From Oscillospiraceae bacterium (GTDB taxonomy: Bacteria > Bacillota > Clostridia > Oscillospirales > Oscillospiraceae): a stretch of 64,000 nucleotides of DNA. The stretch's first letter is position 1. Every line of letters starts with the position of its first letter. Below are positions 51,516-59,371 of the stretch, piece after piece. A program made the translations under genes and the position numbers. Below the pieces are notes generated by a model. That model saw only the letters and a list, made by a program, of their open reading frames with translations, searched no databases and had not been told where the DNA came from. The stretch spans positions 23,166-87,165 of the forward strand of contig JAFQCX010000037.1 in assembly GCA_017416245.1 (NCBI GenBank), in the 5' to 3' direction.

Positions 51516-51548
51516 TTGATACGCTCCCTTTTCTTTCGTTCTTTTGCT

Positions 51549-51577
51549 ATTATAGTCAGCCATTTCCACCGGCACAA
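51549..51577 (-). promoter_or_regulatory. Promoter of the peptide transporter operon
   Basis: On the - strand, TTGTGC (51577-51572), 17-bp spacer, TATAAT (51554-51549). Confidence 0.65.
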
Positions 51578-51654
51578 GCCCCCTGGGGGGATGAAATTTA
51601 AACAAAGCCAATGCTTGCCGTTGGAACTGTGAGAATTATCTCTGTGAAATAAGC

Positions 51655-51683
51655 TTGATTTGCCGGGTATATCGTGGTATTTT
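51655..51683 (+). promoter_or_regulatory. Promoter of the eutH-like gene
   Basis: TTGATT (51655-51660), 17-bp spacer, TATTTT (51678-51683). Confidence 0.55.
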
Positions 51684-51721
51684 AGAAACAGGTGAAACGT
51701 ATATCAAAGGAGACATTGCAC

Positions 51722-52798
51722 GTGAAATTAGAATTGATATTTGCTTTTTTTGCCCTGCTGGGTGTAATCGACCAAGTGATCGGTAATAAATTCCGGTTGG
51801 GACAGGCCTTTGAAAAGGGGTTAATGACAGCCGGCCCTTTGATTCTGTCAATGGCAGGTATGATCGTGTTGTCACCGGTGGTAGCAGCCGGACTATCCAA
51901 GGTGATGGCGCCCGTCTGCAGCGCCCTCGGTATGGATACGTCTGTGTTGTCCGGTTTCTTTGCGGTAGACGCCGGCGGCGCCAGTATGGCGTATGCGCTA
52001 TCCCAGGATGAAACCATGCGCGCCTACAACGGCATCGTGGTGGCATCCATGCTGGGCGCGACCATATGCCCGGTGATACCGCTGGCCATGCAGTTGGTAA
52101 AAAAAGAACTGCATCAGGATGTTTTGACAGGACTTCTTTGCGGTATCGCTGCCATTCCGGCAGGCTGCGCGCTATCTGGAATTATGATGGGCTGCGACTT
52201 CCTCCCGCTGGTGCTAAACAGCTTACCTATGCTGATCATTTCAGCAGTCATTTGTCTGGGCTTATGGAAAAATCCTGCGCTGATCACCAAAATCTTCGGA
52301 TTGCTGGGTAAGGTTCTGATGGCTTTTGTCAGCGTAGGCTTATTGCTTGGTATGCTGGAGCTGTTTGCCGGGGTGAAGGTGTTTGCAGAAATGGCTCCTC
52401 TGAGCGAAGCGTTTTCTATTATCGGCAGTATCGCCGTAATCCTCGCAGGTGTATTTCCTCTATTGGAGATTGCCTCCCGTTTGCTGCGCAGACCTATGGC
52501 TTGGCTGGGCAAGCGGCTTGGCATAAACGATACGGCAGTGCTTGGACTTGTCACGACCCTCGCCAATTCCATTCCGGTATTTTCTATGCTGAAGGATATG
52601 GACAGAAAAGGACGGATCCTCAATATGGCCTTTGCCGTGTCGGCAGGCTATGTGTTTGGAGATCATCTTGCTTTTGTGCTATCCTATGACAGAGCCTATG
52701 CGCTGCCGATGGTGGCAGGCAAGCTGGTGGGCGGCCTTGTGGCGATGGTTTTGGCTGTTCTGGTGCTGAACCGAAAAAATAGCCACGTTAATGTGTGA
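51722..52798 (+). CDS. eutH: EutH-family ethanolamine transporter-like protein
   Basis: A 358-residue membrane protein of the EutH family with about 10-11 membrane segments. Family-like segments are LSGFFAVDAGGASMAYAL (about 78-95), LTTLANSIPVFSMLKDM-like (about 276-292) and AVSAGYVFGDHLAF (about 302-315). EutH imports ethanolamine (or facilitates its protonated form). None of the eut enzymes or microcompartment genes is in this window, so it is an orphan and the substrate is inferred only from family. GTG 51722 is the start behind AAAGGAGAC. Confidence 0.82.
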   Translation: MKLELIFAFFALLGVIDQVIGNKFRLGQAFEKGLMTAGPLILSMAGMIVLSPVVAAGLSKVMAPVCSALGMDTSVLSGFFAVDAGGASMAYALSQDETMRAYNGIVVASMLGATICPVIPLAMQLVKKELHQDVLTGLLCGIAAIPAGCALSGIMMGCDFLPLVLNSLPMLIISAVICLGLWKNPALITKIFGLLGKVLMAFVSVGLLLGMLELFAGVKVFAEMAPLSEAFSIIGSIAVILAGVFPLLEIASRLLRRPMAWLGKRLGINDTAVLGLVTTLANSIPVFSMLKDMDRKGRILNMAFAVSAGYVFGDHLAFVLSYDRAYALPMVAGKLVGGLVAMVLAVLVLNRKNSHVNV

Positions 52799-52806
52799 TC
52801 TGTAAT

Positions 52807-52842
52807 AAAAATGCCTCCCTTTCTGACGAGGGAGGCATTTTT
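52807..52842. terminator. Bidirectional terminator between eutH and the small phage-like module
   Basis: A 14-bp perfect stem (52807-52820 with 52829-52842), A/T-ended on both sides. Confidence 0.9.
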
Positions 52843-53280
52843 CTAAAGTTCTGCATAGCCGTACATAGCAAGGGTAAAGCGCTCCAGCGCCTGGTCCCTT
52901 TTCCGGTAAATGGTAGATTGCTCCACCCCCAGCTCACTGCACAGCCGTTCGATCGCTCCCTTTTCAGGGTACAGATACAGCCGCTGCAGCACCAGCCGTT
53001 CATCATCTTTCAGCGCCAAAAGCCCTCTGTCTGTAACGTGCAGCCAGCGCTTCACCTGCTCAAGGGTCAGCTTCAGCTCCTGCCGCTGCACCAGATTGTT
53101 GATGAGCGCCTCCTCCCGCCGGCTTCCGCCGCCCTTCACAGGAGTCCTGTCCGTGGTTGCGCCACGCAACGCGCAGGCATCTTTCTGCAAGCGTTCGATT
53201 TCCGCAGGAATATTCCGCAACGCCTGGCGCATCACATCGTATCTGCGCAATTTATCCATTGCCTCGTTCTTCCACTTCAT
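52843..53280 (-). CDS. ArpU/sigma-70 region 4-like phage-type transcription regulator
   Basis: A 145-residue protein. The N-terminal half is helical and charged (AEIERLQKDACALRG). The C-terminal half has a helix-turn-helix like sigma region 4 and phage late-gene activators (DDERLVLQRLYLYPEKGAIERL, LGVEQSTIYRKRDQALERF, about 95-138). Such proteins end the early operon of many Clostridial prophages and also occur alone in chromosomes. ATG 53280 is preferred (AAAGGGTGAAAGAA upstream). It is the last of three genes under the doubly-operated promoter at 53648. Confidence 0.72.
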   Translation of the reverse strand: MKWKNEAMDKLRRYDVMRQALRNIPAEIERLQKDACALRGATTDRTPVKGGGSRREEALINNLVQRQELKLTLEQVKRWLHVTDRGLLALKDDERLVLQRLYLYPEKGAIERLCSELGVEQSTIYRKRDQALERFTLAMYGYAEL

Positions 53281-53285
53281 TTCTT

Positions 53286-53438
53286 TCACCCTTTCTTTCC
53301 GTATTTCTGCCCAAAGCGATAAATTTCTGCCCAGCGGTGAAGAAACCATATTCTCCAATCCTTGCAGAGCTTATTCTCACACCCCGCGGGGTTCTGCACC
53401 CGTGTGCAATATGCACAGGGACTTTCTGTTCTTTTCAT
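53286..53438 (-). CDS. Small Cys-rich protein, phage-type
   Basis: A 50-residue protein. CAYC (about 8-11) and CENKLC (about 19-24) could bind zinc, followed by the aromatic segment DWRIWFLHRW. Proteins with a CxxC and a WRxWFLxRW motif are common in Clostridial prophage regulatory blocks. ATG 53438 has the excellent SD AAGGAGGCGCAAA. It ends 5 nt before the regulator gene. Confidence 0.65.
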   Translation of the reverse strand: MKRTESPCAYCTRVQNPAGCENKLCKDWRIWFLHRWAEIYRFGQKYGKKG

Positions 53439-53604
53439 TTTGCGCCTCCTTCTTGCATCTTTGGCAATACATTTTACCTTGTAAAAAAATCTCTGTCCCG
53501 CACCCGACACACCACGATCGCGGGATCACTCCCTGCAGATCCTGCAGCCCCAGCCGCGGACCGACCCAAACAGGCCGCCTGTATTTTTCCTGCAATACCC
53601 ACAT
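53377..53604 (-). CDS. Small zinc-ribbon-like protein
   Basis: A 75-residue protein with CVGCGTEIFLQGKMYCQRC (about 31-49), a two-CxxC zinc ribbon. ATG 53604 has SD CGGAGGTGTCT. Its C-terminal 20 codons overlap the next gene in another frame, which is unusual, so the true end could differ or the tail may be unconstrained. First gene after the operator-bearing promoter. Confidence 0.55.
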   Translation of the reverse strand: MWVLQEKYRRPVWVGPRLGLQDLQGVIPRSWCVGCGTEIFLQGKMYCQRCKKEAQNEKNRKSLCILHTGAEPRGV

Positions 53605-53619
53605 AGACACCTCCGTTTT

Positions 53620-53635
53620 GTACTTGTTCAAGTAC
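53620..53635. promoter_or_regulatory. Operator 1 (perfect 7-2-7 palindrome)
   Basis: On the - strand GTACTTGAACAAGTAC. The arms are perfectly complementary. It lies just downstream of the start point of the promoter at 53648-53676. Confidence 0.75.
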
Positions 53636-53647
53636 GTTTGTAGCCCA

Positions 53648-53676
53648 ATAATAGTACGTGAACAAGTACTTGTCAA
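53648..53676 (-). promoter_or_regulatory. Consensus promoter of the small phage-like module
   Basis: On the - strand, TTGACA (53676-53671), 17-bp spacer, TATTAT (53653-53648). The spacer is almost wholly occupied by operator 2. Confidence 0.85.
53654..53669. promoter_or_regulatory. Operator 2, inside the promoter spacer
   Basis: On the - strand GTACTTGTTCACGTAC, the operator 1 sequence with the centre inverted and one mismatch. A repressor bound here would block RNA polymerase directly. Confidence 0.75.
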
Positions 53677-53759
53677 GAGAATTCCAAAACATTTGTTCGG
53701 TTTTGGCTGTTTGCACAAGTCCGGGCGGTGTTTTTTGTTTATTTTCATAAAACACGCAA

Positions 53760-53790
53760 AAAACCTGCTGCAAGATTTGCAGCAGGTTTT
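53760..53790. terminator. Bidirectional hairpin terminator
   Basis: A 14-bp stem (53760-53773 with 53777-53790) and 3-nt loop. On the - strand it terminates the queH-methyltransferase-kinase operon before the module promoter. Confidence 0.85.
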
Positions 53791-53796
53791 GCTTTC

Positions 53797-54732
53797 TTAT
53801 ACACTTGTCAGTTCCTTTTCTGGAAGGGCTTCCCAGCGAAGCCCCTTTGGATAGAAGAAGCGGAGCTTCTCCTTTGCAACGGACACCTCCATAGCATCGC
53901 CCATCATTTGCTCGCCGTCTAAGTTAATGGAGGTGGGCTTGTCAAAGAGGATCTTCAGCTTATCGGTGCGGTAGTGCTTCACCAGCTTGGGAAGTAGCTT
54001 ATACTGCCCGTTTTTGTACTTACCGATCACCGCCGGCACTTGCAACAGGTTGATGGCATCCACCACCAGTACATCGAGTTTCCCGTCTGTGGGGTCAGCC
54101 TCCGGCACAGGGTTAAAGCCGCCACCGTAAAACCGGCCGTTGCAGGCGCAGATCATAGTCTTTTTACCGTCGATCCGCTGCCCGTCAATTTCAACGATAT
54201 AATGCTCCGTGATGCCCTTCAGAAGATTCACTACGGTGGATGCCACATAGGCGCGGAATCCGCTTAAGAGGGGCAGCCGCTTGTAGGCAGCCACATCTGC
54301 GGCAATACGGGCATCCAGCCCCACGGAGCAGATATTCAGGCTATAGGCATCGTTGACTTTGATCAGATCCAGGGTAAACTCATCGGCATCCATCAGGCGG
54401 TTTAAATCCCGAAAGGCCTCCGGCTGGTCAAAAATGCGGATAAAATCATTGCCGCTACCGCCGGCGAACATAGTCACCGCCACATTGGAATACCCGGCAA
54501 CACCGCACACGATCTCATTCATCGTGCCGTCACCGCCGCAGGAGTAAATGCGGTACTCCTCTCCTGTTTCCGCCGCCCGGCGGGCAATTTTTTTGCAATG
54601 ACCGGGGGCGCCGGACACCTCAATGGCATAGTCCAGCCTCTGCGCCTCGCAGGCCTCTGCGATCTTTTTGCGGTACTTTTCCGTTTGATTGTAGCTGCCT
54701 GCGGCAGGATTGATAATAAACAGGTGCTTCAT
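53797..54732 (-). CDS. Diacylglycerol/lipid kinase family protein (DagK/YegS-like)
   Basis: A 311-residue protein of the DAGK catalytic family. It opens with FIINPAAGSYNQTEKY (about 5-20), has the nucleotide loop CGGDGTMNEIVCG (about 69-81) and FAGGSGNDFIRIF (about 91-103), and the C-terminal beta domain with CNGRFYGGGFNPVPEADPTDG-type residues (about 200-220) and SINLDGE. It phosphorylates diacylglycerol or a related lipid at the membrane. ATG 54732 behind AAGGAAGTAAGCCT. Last gene of a three-gene operon, 4 nt after the methyltransferase gene. Confidence 0.87.
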   Translation of the reverse strand: MKHLFIINPAAGSYNQTEKYRKKIAEACEAQRLDYAIEVSGAPGHCKKIARRAAETGEEYRIYSCGGDGTMNEIVCGVAGYSNVAVTMFAGGSGNDFIRIFDQPEAFRDLNRLMDADEFTLDLIKVNDAYSLNICSVGLDARIAADVAAYKRLPLLSGFRAYVASTVVNLLKGITEHYIVEIDGQRIDGKKTMICACNGRFYGGGFNPVPEADPTDGKLDVLVVDAINLLQVPAVIGKYKNGQYKLLPKLVKHYRTDKLKILFDKPTSINLDGEQMMGDAMEVSVAKEKLRFFYPKGLRWEALPEKELTSV

Positions 54733-54736
54733 AGGC

Positions 54737-55861
54737 TTACTTCCTTCTTCGGGAATTGTCGGTGAACATATAGTAGTCACACTTGATCTTGCCGTTGTAG
54801 AACTTCCGCTTTTTATCGGCGCGGCGGCCGAAATAATGCTCGAATTCCGGCTCGGAGGTAATGACGTATTGCTTCCAATCGTTTGCAAATTTTAGGTGCC
54901 TGCCCAGCTCCCGATAGAGCCGCTGGGCACTTGATTGCTCCATCATTCGCTCGCCGTAGGGAGGATTGCAGATCAGAATGCCGCTGTCGGCAGGCAGGCT
55001 CATTTTGGTGGCATCGCCATCTCTAAAGGTCACGCAATCGGAAACCCCCGCCTTTCTGGCATTGGCAAAGGCCAGGGATACGCAGGTGGGGTCGTTATCC
55101 GAGCCCATAATGCGGTACTTGCCGTCGAATTCCAAATCTCTTGCCTCTTGCTTAGCCTGCTCCCAGGCCTCCTTTGGCATCCAGGGATAATTTTGGGCAG
55201 CAAAGGTGCGGTTCAGACCGGGGGCTCTGTTTTTTGCGATCAGCGCCGCCTCAACGGGAATGGTGCCGGAACCGCAGAAGGGATCCCACAAGAACTCCTT
55301 GCCCCGGTAACGGGCCAACTGGATCATACCTGCAGCCAAGGTTTCGTGCAGCGGGGCATCGTTGCTGATGGCCCGGTAGCCACGCTTATGCAGACCCTGC
55401 CCGGAGGTATCCAGTGACAGTGTCACCTGGTCGTTCAAAATGGTGAAATGCAGCTGGAACTTCACCCCTGTTTCGGGAAGCCAGCTGATGCCGTACTTCT
55501 CCCCCAACCGGCGGGAGGCAGCCTTTTTGATAATGGCCTGGCAATCGGAGGTGCTCATAAGCTGGCTGTTCAGACAGTGACCCTTTACGGGGAATTGGCC
55601 GTCCTTGGGAATGTAATCCTCCAAGTTGGCGTGGTACACCCCTTGGAACAGTTCCTCAAAGCTTTTTGCCTGGAACTGGGCCAGCACCACCATGACCCGT
55701 TCGCCGGTACGCAGGCGGATATTGGCCTTGGCCAAGGCATTTTCGTCCCCCTCAAACAGGACGCGCCTGTCCTCCACCCGGACATTTTCCATATGCATTC
55801 TTCGCAATTCATCGCCTGCCAGACCCTCTAAGCCAAACAAGCACGGCACAATCAGTTGCAT
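54737..55861 (-). CDS. THUMP-domain class I RNA methyltransferase (RlmL-N/YpsC-like)
   Basis: A 374-residue methyltransferase: N-terminal ferredoxin-like/THUMP region (about 1-155), then a SAM-dependent domain with DPFCGSGTIPVEAA (about 193-206), SDNDPTCVSLA (about 253-263) and the catalytic NPPYGERM (about 298-305), typical of guanine-N2 methylation of RNA. Bacillus relatives act on 23S rRNA. It sits 11 nt after queH and 4 nt before the lipid-kinase gene. Confidence 0.88.
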   Translation of the reverse strand: MQLIVPCLFGLEGLAGDELRRMHMENVRVEDRRVLFEGDENALAKANIRLRTGERVMVVLAQFQAKSFEELFQGVYHANLEDYIPKDGQFPVKGHCLNSQLMSTSDCQAIIKKAASRRLGEKYGISWLPETGVKFQLHFTILNDQVTLSLDTSGQGLHKRGYRAISNDAPLHETLAAGMIQLARYRGKEFLWDPFCGSGTIPVEAALIAKNRAPGLNRTFAAQNYPWMPKEAWEQAKQEARDLEFDGKYRIMGSDNDPTCVSLAFANARKAGVSDCVTFRDGDATKMSLPADSGILICNPPYGERMMEQSSAQRLYRELGRHLKFANDWKQYVITSEPEFEHYFGRRADKKRKFYNGKIKCDYYMFTDNSRRRK

Positions 55862-55872
55862 ATTTTACCCTC

Positions 55873-56418
55873 CTAAGGGATAATCTTATTTTTCTTCAGG
55901 TAACGTTCTTCCTCGGAAAACACACAGCCGCAGTACTTCTGCATATAAAAGCCGTGCTCCCGGGCAAAGGCCTGTCCTGCCTTGAATTCCTCCCGGAAAT
56001 CCCGATACAAAAAGTCCACGCCGTAGGCTGCCGCTGCCTGCTCCGCAACGGATTTCATCAGCTCGTGGTTCTGATAGGGGCTGATGAAAAGCGACGATGT
56101 AAAGCTGTCAAAGCCTTGCTCTGCGGCGGTTTTTGCGGTCTCCATCAGCCGCATTTCGTAGCATTTTACGCAGCGATTCTCAATGTCGCCAGCCACCTCC
56201 CGCACAAAGGGGCGCAGGGCATAGTCGTTCTTTTCTATAAGGGGCAGATGAATTTCGCTGCTATACTCCCGCAGGCAGTTCCGTCTTGCCCGATACTCCG
56301 TAAAGGGGTGGATATTGGGGTTGTACCAAAAGCCCGTTACCTCTATGTTTTCTGTGCGCAGCACCTCAATGCACCGGCTGGAACAGGGGGCGCAGCAGAT
56401 ATGCAATAATGTTTTCAT
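55873..56418 (-). CDS. queH: Epoxyqueuosine reductase QueH
   Basis: A 181-residue QueH, the non-cobalamin enzyme that makes queuosine from epoxyqueuosine in tRNA. The cysteine pattern is complete: HICCAPCS (7-14), NRCVKCYEMRL (about 81-91) and the C-terminal YMQKYCGCVFSEEER (about 157-171), which bind the [4Fe-4S] cluster and non-heme iron. First gene of the operon; its promoter diverges from tadA. Confidence 0.93.
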   Translation of the reverse strand: MKTLLHICCAPCSSRCIEVLRTENIEVTGFWYNPNIHPFTEYRARRNCLREYSSEIHLPLIEKNDYALRPFVREVAGDIENRCVKCYEMRLMETAKTAAEQGFDSFTSSLFISPYQNHELMKSVAEQAAAAYGVDFLYRDFREEFKAGQAFAREHGFYMQKYCGCVFSEEERYLKKNKIIP

Positions 56419-56451
56419 TGTTTTCTCCTTAAATAAGGAAATATTTTAAAT

Positions 56452-56480
56452 ATTATAACACAAACCCCTACGAATCGCAA
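56452..56480 (-). promoter_or_regulatory. Promoter of the queH operon
   Basis: On the - strand, TTGCGA (56480-56475), 17-bp spacer, TATAAT (56457-56452). Confidence 0.7.
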
Positions 56481-56493
56481 TGCAATATTCTGT

Positions 56494-56521
56494 TTGTTTC
56501 GTAACAATCAAATGCTATACT
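56494..56521 (+). promoter_or_regulatory. Promoter of tadA
   Basis: TTGTTT (56494-56499), 16-bp spacer, TATACT (56516-56521), divergent from the queH promoter. Confidence 0.55.
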
Positions 56522-56569
56522 TGACGGACAAACTCCAATTTAGTATGATACTAAAAAAGGAGGTGCGCC

Positions 56570-57052
56570 ATGGAACACGAAGCGTATATGCGCCAGGCTC
56601 TCGCCCTTGCGGAGGAAGCGGAAAAGGACGGCGAAGTGCCTGTAGGTTGCGTGATCGTTTGCAAAGGCGAAATTGTGGGACGGGGCAGAAACCGCCGGGA
56701 AACCGCCAAAACTGCCTTGGGTCACGCGGAGATCGAGGCCATCAGCGACGCCTGCAAAAATTTGGGCGGCTGGCGGCTGTGGGAATGCACTATGTATGTG
56801 ACCTTAGAGCCATGCCCCATGTGCGCCGGCGCCATTATCAACGCCCGTATTCCCAGGGTGATCGTAGGCGCAAAGGACGAAAAGTGCGGCGCCTGCGGCT
56901 CTGTGTGCGACCTGTTTGCCATGGAGTTTAACCACCACCCCCAGGCAGAATTTGGCGTTATGGAAGCAGAAGCGCAGGAAATCCTATCCCGCTTCTTCAA
57001 AAATCTTCGGGAGGAACTGAAAACCCGCCCCAAATGGAAAAAACCTGAATAA
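56570..57052 (+). CDS. tadA: tRNA-specific adenosine deaminase
   Basis: A 160-residue zinc deaminase converting A34 to inosine in tRNA-Arg(ACG). HAEIEAI (His 52 region, with catalytic Glu) and LEPCPMCAGAI (about 82-92) are the zinc site. The position of the gene opposite queH puts two wobble-base modification functions side by side. SD AAAAGGAGGTGCGCC. A terminator follows. Confidence 0.93.
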   Translation: MEHEAYMRQALALAEEAEKDGEVPVGCVIVCKGEIVGRGRNRRETAKTALGHAEIEAISDACKNLGGWRLWECTMYVTLEPCPMCAGAIINARIPRVIVGAKDEKCGACGSVCDLFAMEFNHHPQAEFGVMEAEAQEILSRFFKNLREELKTRPKWKKPE

Positions 57053-57055
57053 CGA

Positions 57056-57090
57056 GAAAGAGAGCGTATCAAACGCTCTCTTTCTTTTTG
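57056..57090 (+). terminator. Terminator after tadA
   Basis: A 12-bp stem (GAAAGAGAGCGT with its complement, 57056-57084), followed by a T5 run. Confidence 0.85.
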
Positions 57091-57119
57091 ATGGCCTGTA
57101 AACCGCAAAGGAGGATGCT

Positions 57120-58109
57120 ATGGAACAAAAGGTCTTACGCGCCGGCGCTTTGGCGCTGGTCTTTGCGTTGCTGCTGCGGCTGTTCGGCCCGGTCCCGGAC
57201 CTCTCTGCATCCTCCCTGTCCCCCAAGATCGCCTCCCTCATCCTGCTGCTGCAAACAGGGCGGCTGGTCCGTCCGTCACAGATCGTCTTCTCTCCCGCCC
57301 CCACCGAGCCGTCTGCGCCCGATGACACCACGCCCACCGACCCTGTCCAAGAAATCCTCATCCCCACCTTTTCTGCTCAGGATGCGGAGGGGCTTAAAAT
57401 CAACTGCAGCTTTTCCCACACTGCTGACGTGCCGCGACTTCTGACCCAGCCCCTGCAATGGGATCTGACGGGGAGCAAACCAACGGTGCTGATCCTGCAC
57501 ACCCACGGCACGGAGAGCTTTGCTCCCACAGGGGAATATGTCGAGTCCACCCCTTATCACACCACCGACACCGCAAACAATATGATCTCCGTGGGCGCTT
57601 ATGTGGCAGAATTGCTGGAAAAGGGCGGCATTTCCGTTTTGCAGGATACCAGTCTTCACGATACTCCCTCCTACAACGCCGCTTACACCAACAGCCGCAA
57701 GAGTATTGAGGATTATTTGCAGGAGTACCCCTCCATACGGCTGGTGCTGGATCTGCACCGGGATTCCTTTGAGGACGAGGCGGGGAATCAGCTGGTGCAA
57801 ACCGTCTTTTCCCAGAACACCACCTACGCGCCCCTTATGTTTGTGGTGGGCACGGACAACAGCGGGCTGACCCACCCCAACTGGCAGAACAATCTCTCCC
57901 TGGCGCTGAAGCTGCAAACCCAGTTGGAGGACATTTGCCCCGGCATTTGCCGGGATATCAGTCTGCGGGCCCAGCGGTTCAATCAGGATTTGTGTGGCCA
58001 GGCGCTCCTTGTGGAGGTGGGCGCATCGGGAAACACCCGCCAGGAAGCCCTGCGGTCAGCCGGGCTTTTGGCTGAGGGGATCCTCTCTCTTGCCCACGGC
58101 AGCAAATAG
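57120..58109 (+). CDS. spoIIP: Stage II sporulation protein P
   Basis: A 329-residue SpoIIP. It has an N-terminal membrane anchor (AGALALVFALLLRLFG), a low-complexity Pro/Thr linker (about 58-80) and the amidase domain with HTHGTESFAP (about 125-134), NSRKSIEDYL and LVLDLHRDSF (about 209-218). With SpoIID it degrades peptidoglycan during engulfment of the forespore. SD AAAGGAGGATGCT. Its stop codon directly abuts the convergent DUF4363 gene. Confidence 0.9.
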   Translation: MEQKVLRAGALALVFALLLRLFGPVPDLSASSLSPKIASLILLLQTGRLVRPSQIVFSPAPTEPSAPDDTTPTDPVQEILIPTFSAQDAEGLKINCSFSHTADVPRLLTQPLQWDLTGSKPTVLILHTHGTESFAPTGEYVESTPYHTTDTANNMISVGAYVAELLEKGGISVLQDTSLHDTPSYNAAYTNSRKSIEDYLQEYPSIRLVLDLHRDSFEDEAGNQLVQTVFSQNTTYAPLMFVVGTDNSGLTHPNWQNNLSLALKLQTQLEDICPGICRDISLRAQRFNQDLCGQALLVEVGASGNTRQEALRSAGLLAEGILSLAHGSK

Positions 58110-58490
58110 TCAAAGGATGTTCCACCAGCTGAAGCGGTGAGCAGTTGCCACCGCCTGCACCCGCCGGGCGAGCTCCTGACAGCAGGCGGCAAAATGGGGC
58201 TCCTCCCCTGTTTTTGCGTAGATCTCCATCTCCCCGAACAGAGCATCCACATCGTCCATAGGAGAATGGTCTGCCACCGTCGCCGTGCCGTTCCACTGCC
58301 GCTCCCAGCGGCTTTTCGCTTCTTTGCCCAATGTAACCGCCTGCTCAAATTCGCCTTGCAGGGTCTTTTCTGCGGCCTGCTCCAGCAGCTTTTCCGTGGG
58401 TATATGAGCCTGATCCATCCAGCCGGAAACCAGCAGCCCCAACACCAGAAACACCGCCAAAATACCGGCGCCTATCCAGCCACGAAACAT
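58110..58490 (-). CDS. DUF4363 family membrane-anchored protein
   Basis: A 126-residue protein with one N-terminal membrane helix (GAGILAVFLVLGLLVSGWM) and an extracytoplasmic helical domain. DUF4363 proteins regularly follow DUF421 proteins in spore-forming Clostridia, as here (start directly after the DUF421 stop). Function unknown, possibly spore membrane related. Confidence 0.78.
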   Translation of the reverse strand: MFRGWIGAGILAVFLVLGLLVSGWMDQAHIPTEKLLEQAAEKTLQGEFEQAVTLGKEAKSRWERQWNGTATVADHSPMDDVDALFGEMEIYAKTGEEPHFAACCQELARRVQAVATAHRFSWWNIL

Positions 58491-59165
58491 TTATTTCCCC
58501 TCCTTGCGGTAAAACAGAATTTTGTCACTTCCGTCTACGGTCAGCAGCCACGTTTGCTCCAGGGTTGCGCCTTTTTCCCGCAAGACTTTTCGCAACCACG
58601 CCTTATCCTTGTTTGCCTTTTGGAGATTCTTCTCCAGCAGATCCCCGTCGGACACAATGGTAATGGGCAAATACTGTTTTTTCACCTGCACACCGGATTC
58701 CCTTGCGGAAGCCGGTTTTTCCTTTGGGTAAGGAAACACCGACAGATTGCCGTTGGTCTCCAAAATCGCATACTGCACCGACTGCAGATCCAGCACATCC
58801 TTCTCCCGCAGGTGACCGGTCAGCTCATCCAGCGTCACCCGGGTCTTCTGCAGATTTTTCTGCAAAATATTGCCGTTTTCAATGAGAATTACCGGTTTTC
58901 CGCAGAGAACACGTCTGATATGCATATTTTTCATAGACAGCGCCGACAGCACAAGCTCCACCCCCAGCACCGTCACGATGGGTATAAAGCCGGAGAACAG
59001 CGGGATCCCCCCGTCCTGCATAGGGATCGCCGCCAAATTGGCCACCAGCATGGTCACCACGAATTCCGACGGCTCCATCTGACCGATCTGCCGTTTGCCC
59101 ATCATGCGCACAACCGCAATCAAAACCAAATACAGCAAAATCGTCCGAATGTAGGAAAGAATCAA
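58491..59165 (-). CDS. DUF421 (YetF-like) membrane protein
   Basis: A 224-residue protein with three N-terminal membrane helices (the family motif GKRQIGQMEPSEFVVTMLVANLAAIPMQD is seen in part, e.g. RMMGKRQIGQMEPSEF) and a cytosolic YetF domain (GKPVILIENGNIL). Bacillus YetF-type proteins are linked to spore membranes and germination. TTG 59165 is chosen because AAGAGG lies 8 nt before it. GTG 59174 overlaps that SD and would add 3 residues. Confidence 0.8.
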   Translation of the reverse strand: MILSYIRTILLYLVLIAVVRMMGKRQIGQMEPSEFVVTMLVANLAAIPMQDGGIPLFSGFIPIVTVLGVELVLSALSMKNMHIRRVLCGKPVILIENGNILQKNLQKTRVTLDELTGHLREKDVLDLQSVQYAILETNGNLSVFPYPKEKPASARESGVQVKKQYLPITIVSDGDLLEKNLQKANKDKAWLRKVLREKGATLEQTWLLTVDGSDKILFYRKEGK

Positions 59166-59185
59166 ATCTACCACCTCTTGTTAAT

Positions 59186-59246
59186 GTAGGGCGGGGGCTT
59201 GCTCCCGCCGGGAGAATGTGGTGGCAGGACAAAGGCCCTGCCCTAC
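59186..59246. repeat. MITE-like element with GTAGGGC terminal repeats
   Basis: 61 bp bounded by GTAGGGC (59186-59192) and GCCCTAC (59240-59246), with an internal GGCGGGGGCTTGCTCCCGCC-like hairpin. It shares its end with the larger element at 63641-63807. Confidence 0.65.
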
Positions 59247-59336
59247 GGCATCCAAAAAACAGTCTTGTTTGCCTATCATCTTCCGTAGTTTTCCCCCAAA
59301 TTCTACCGATATACGGAATTTTTTGGATAAAATCTC

Positions 59337-59365
59337 TTGACATTTGGCGATCCAGTGGCTATAAT
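59337..59365 (+). promoter_or_regulatory. Perfect consensus promoter of rpsF-ssb-rpsR
   Basis: TTGACA (59337-59342), exactly 17 bp, TATAAT (59360-59365). Confidence 0.92.
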
Positions 59366-59371
59366 GTTCTA

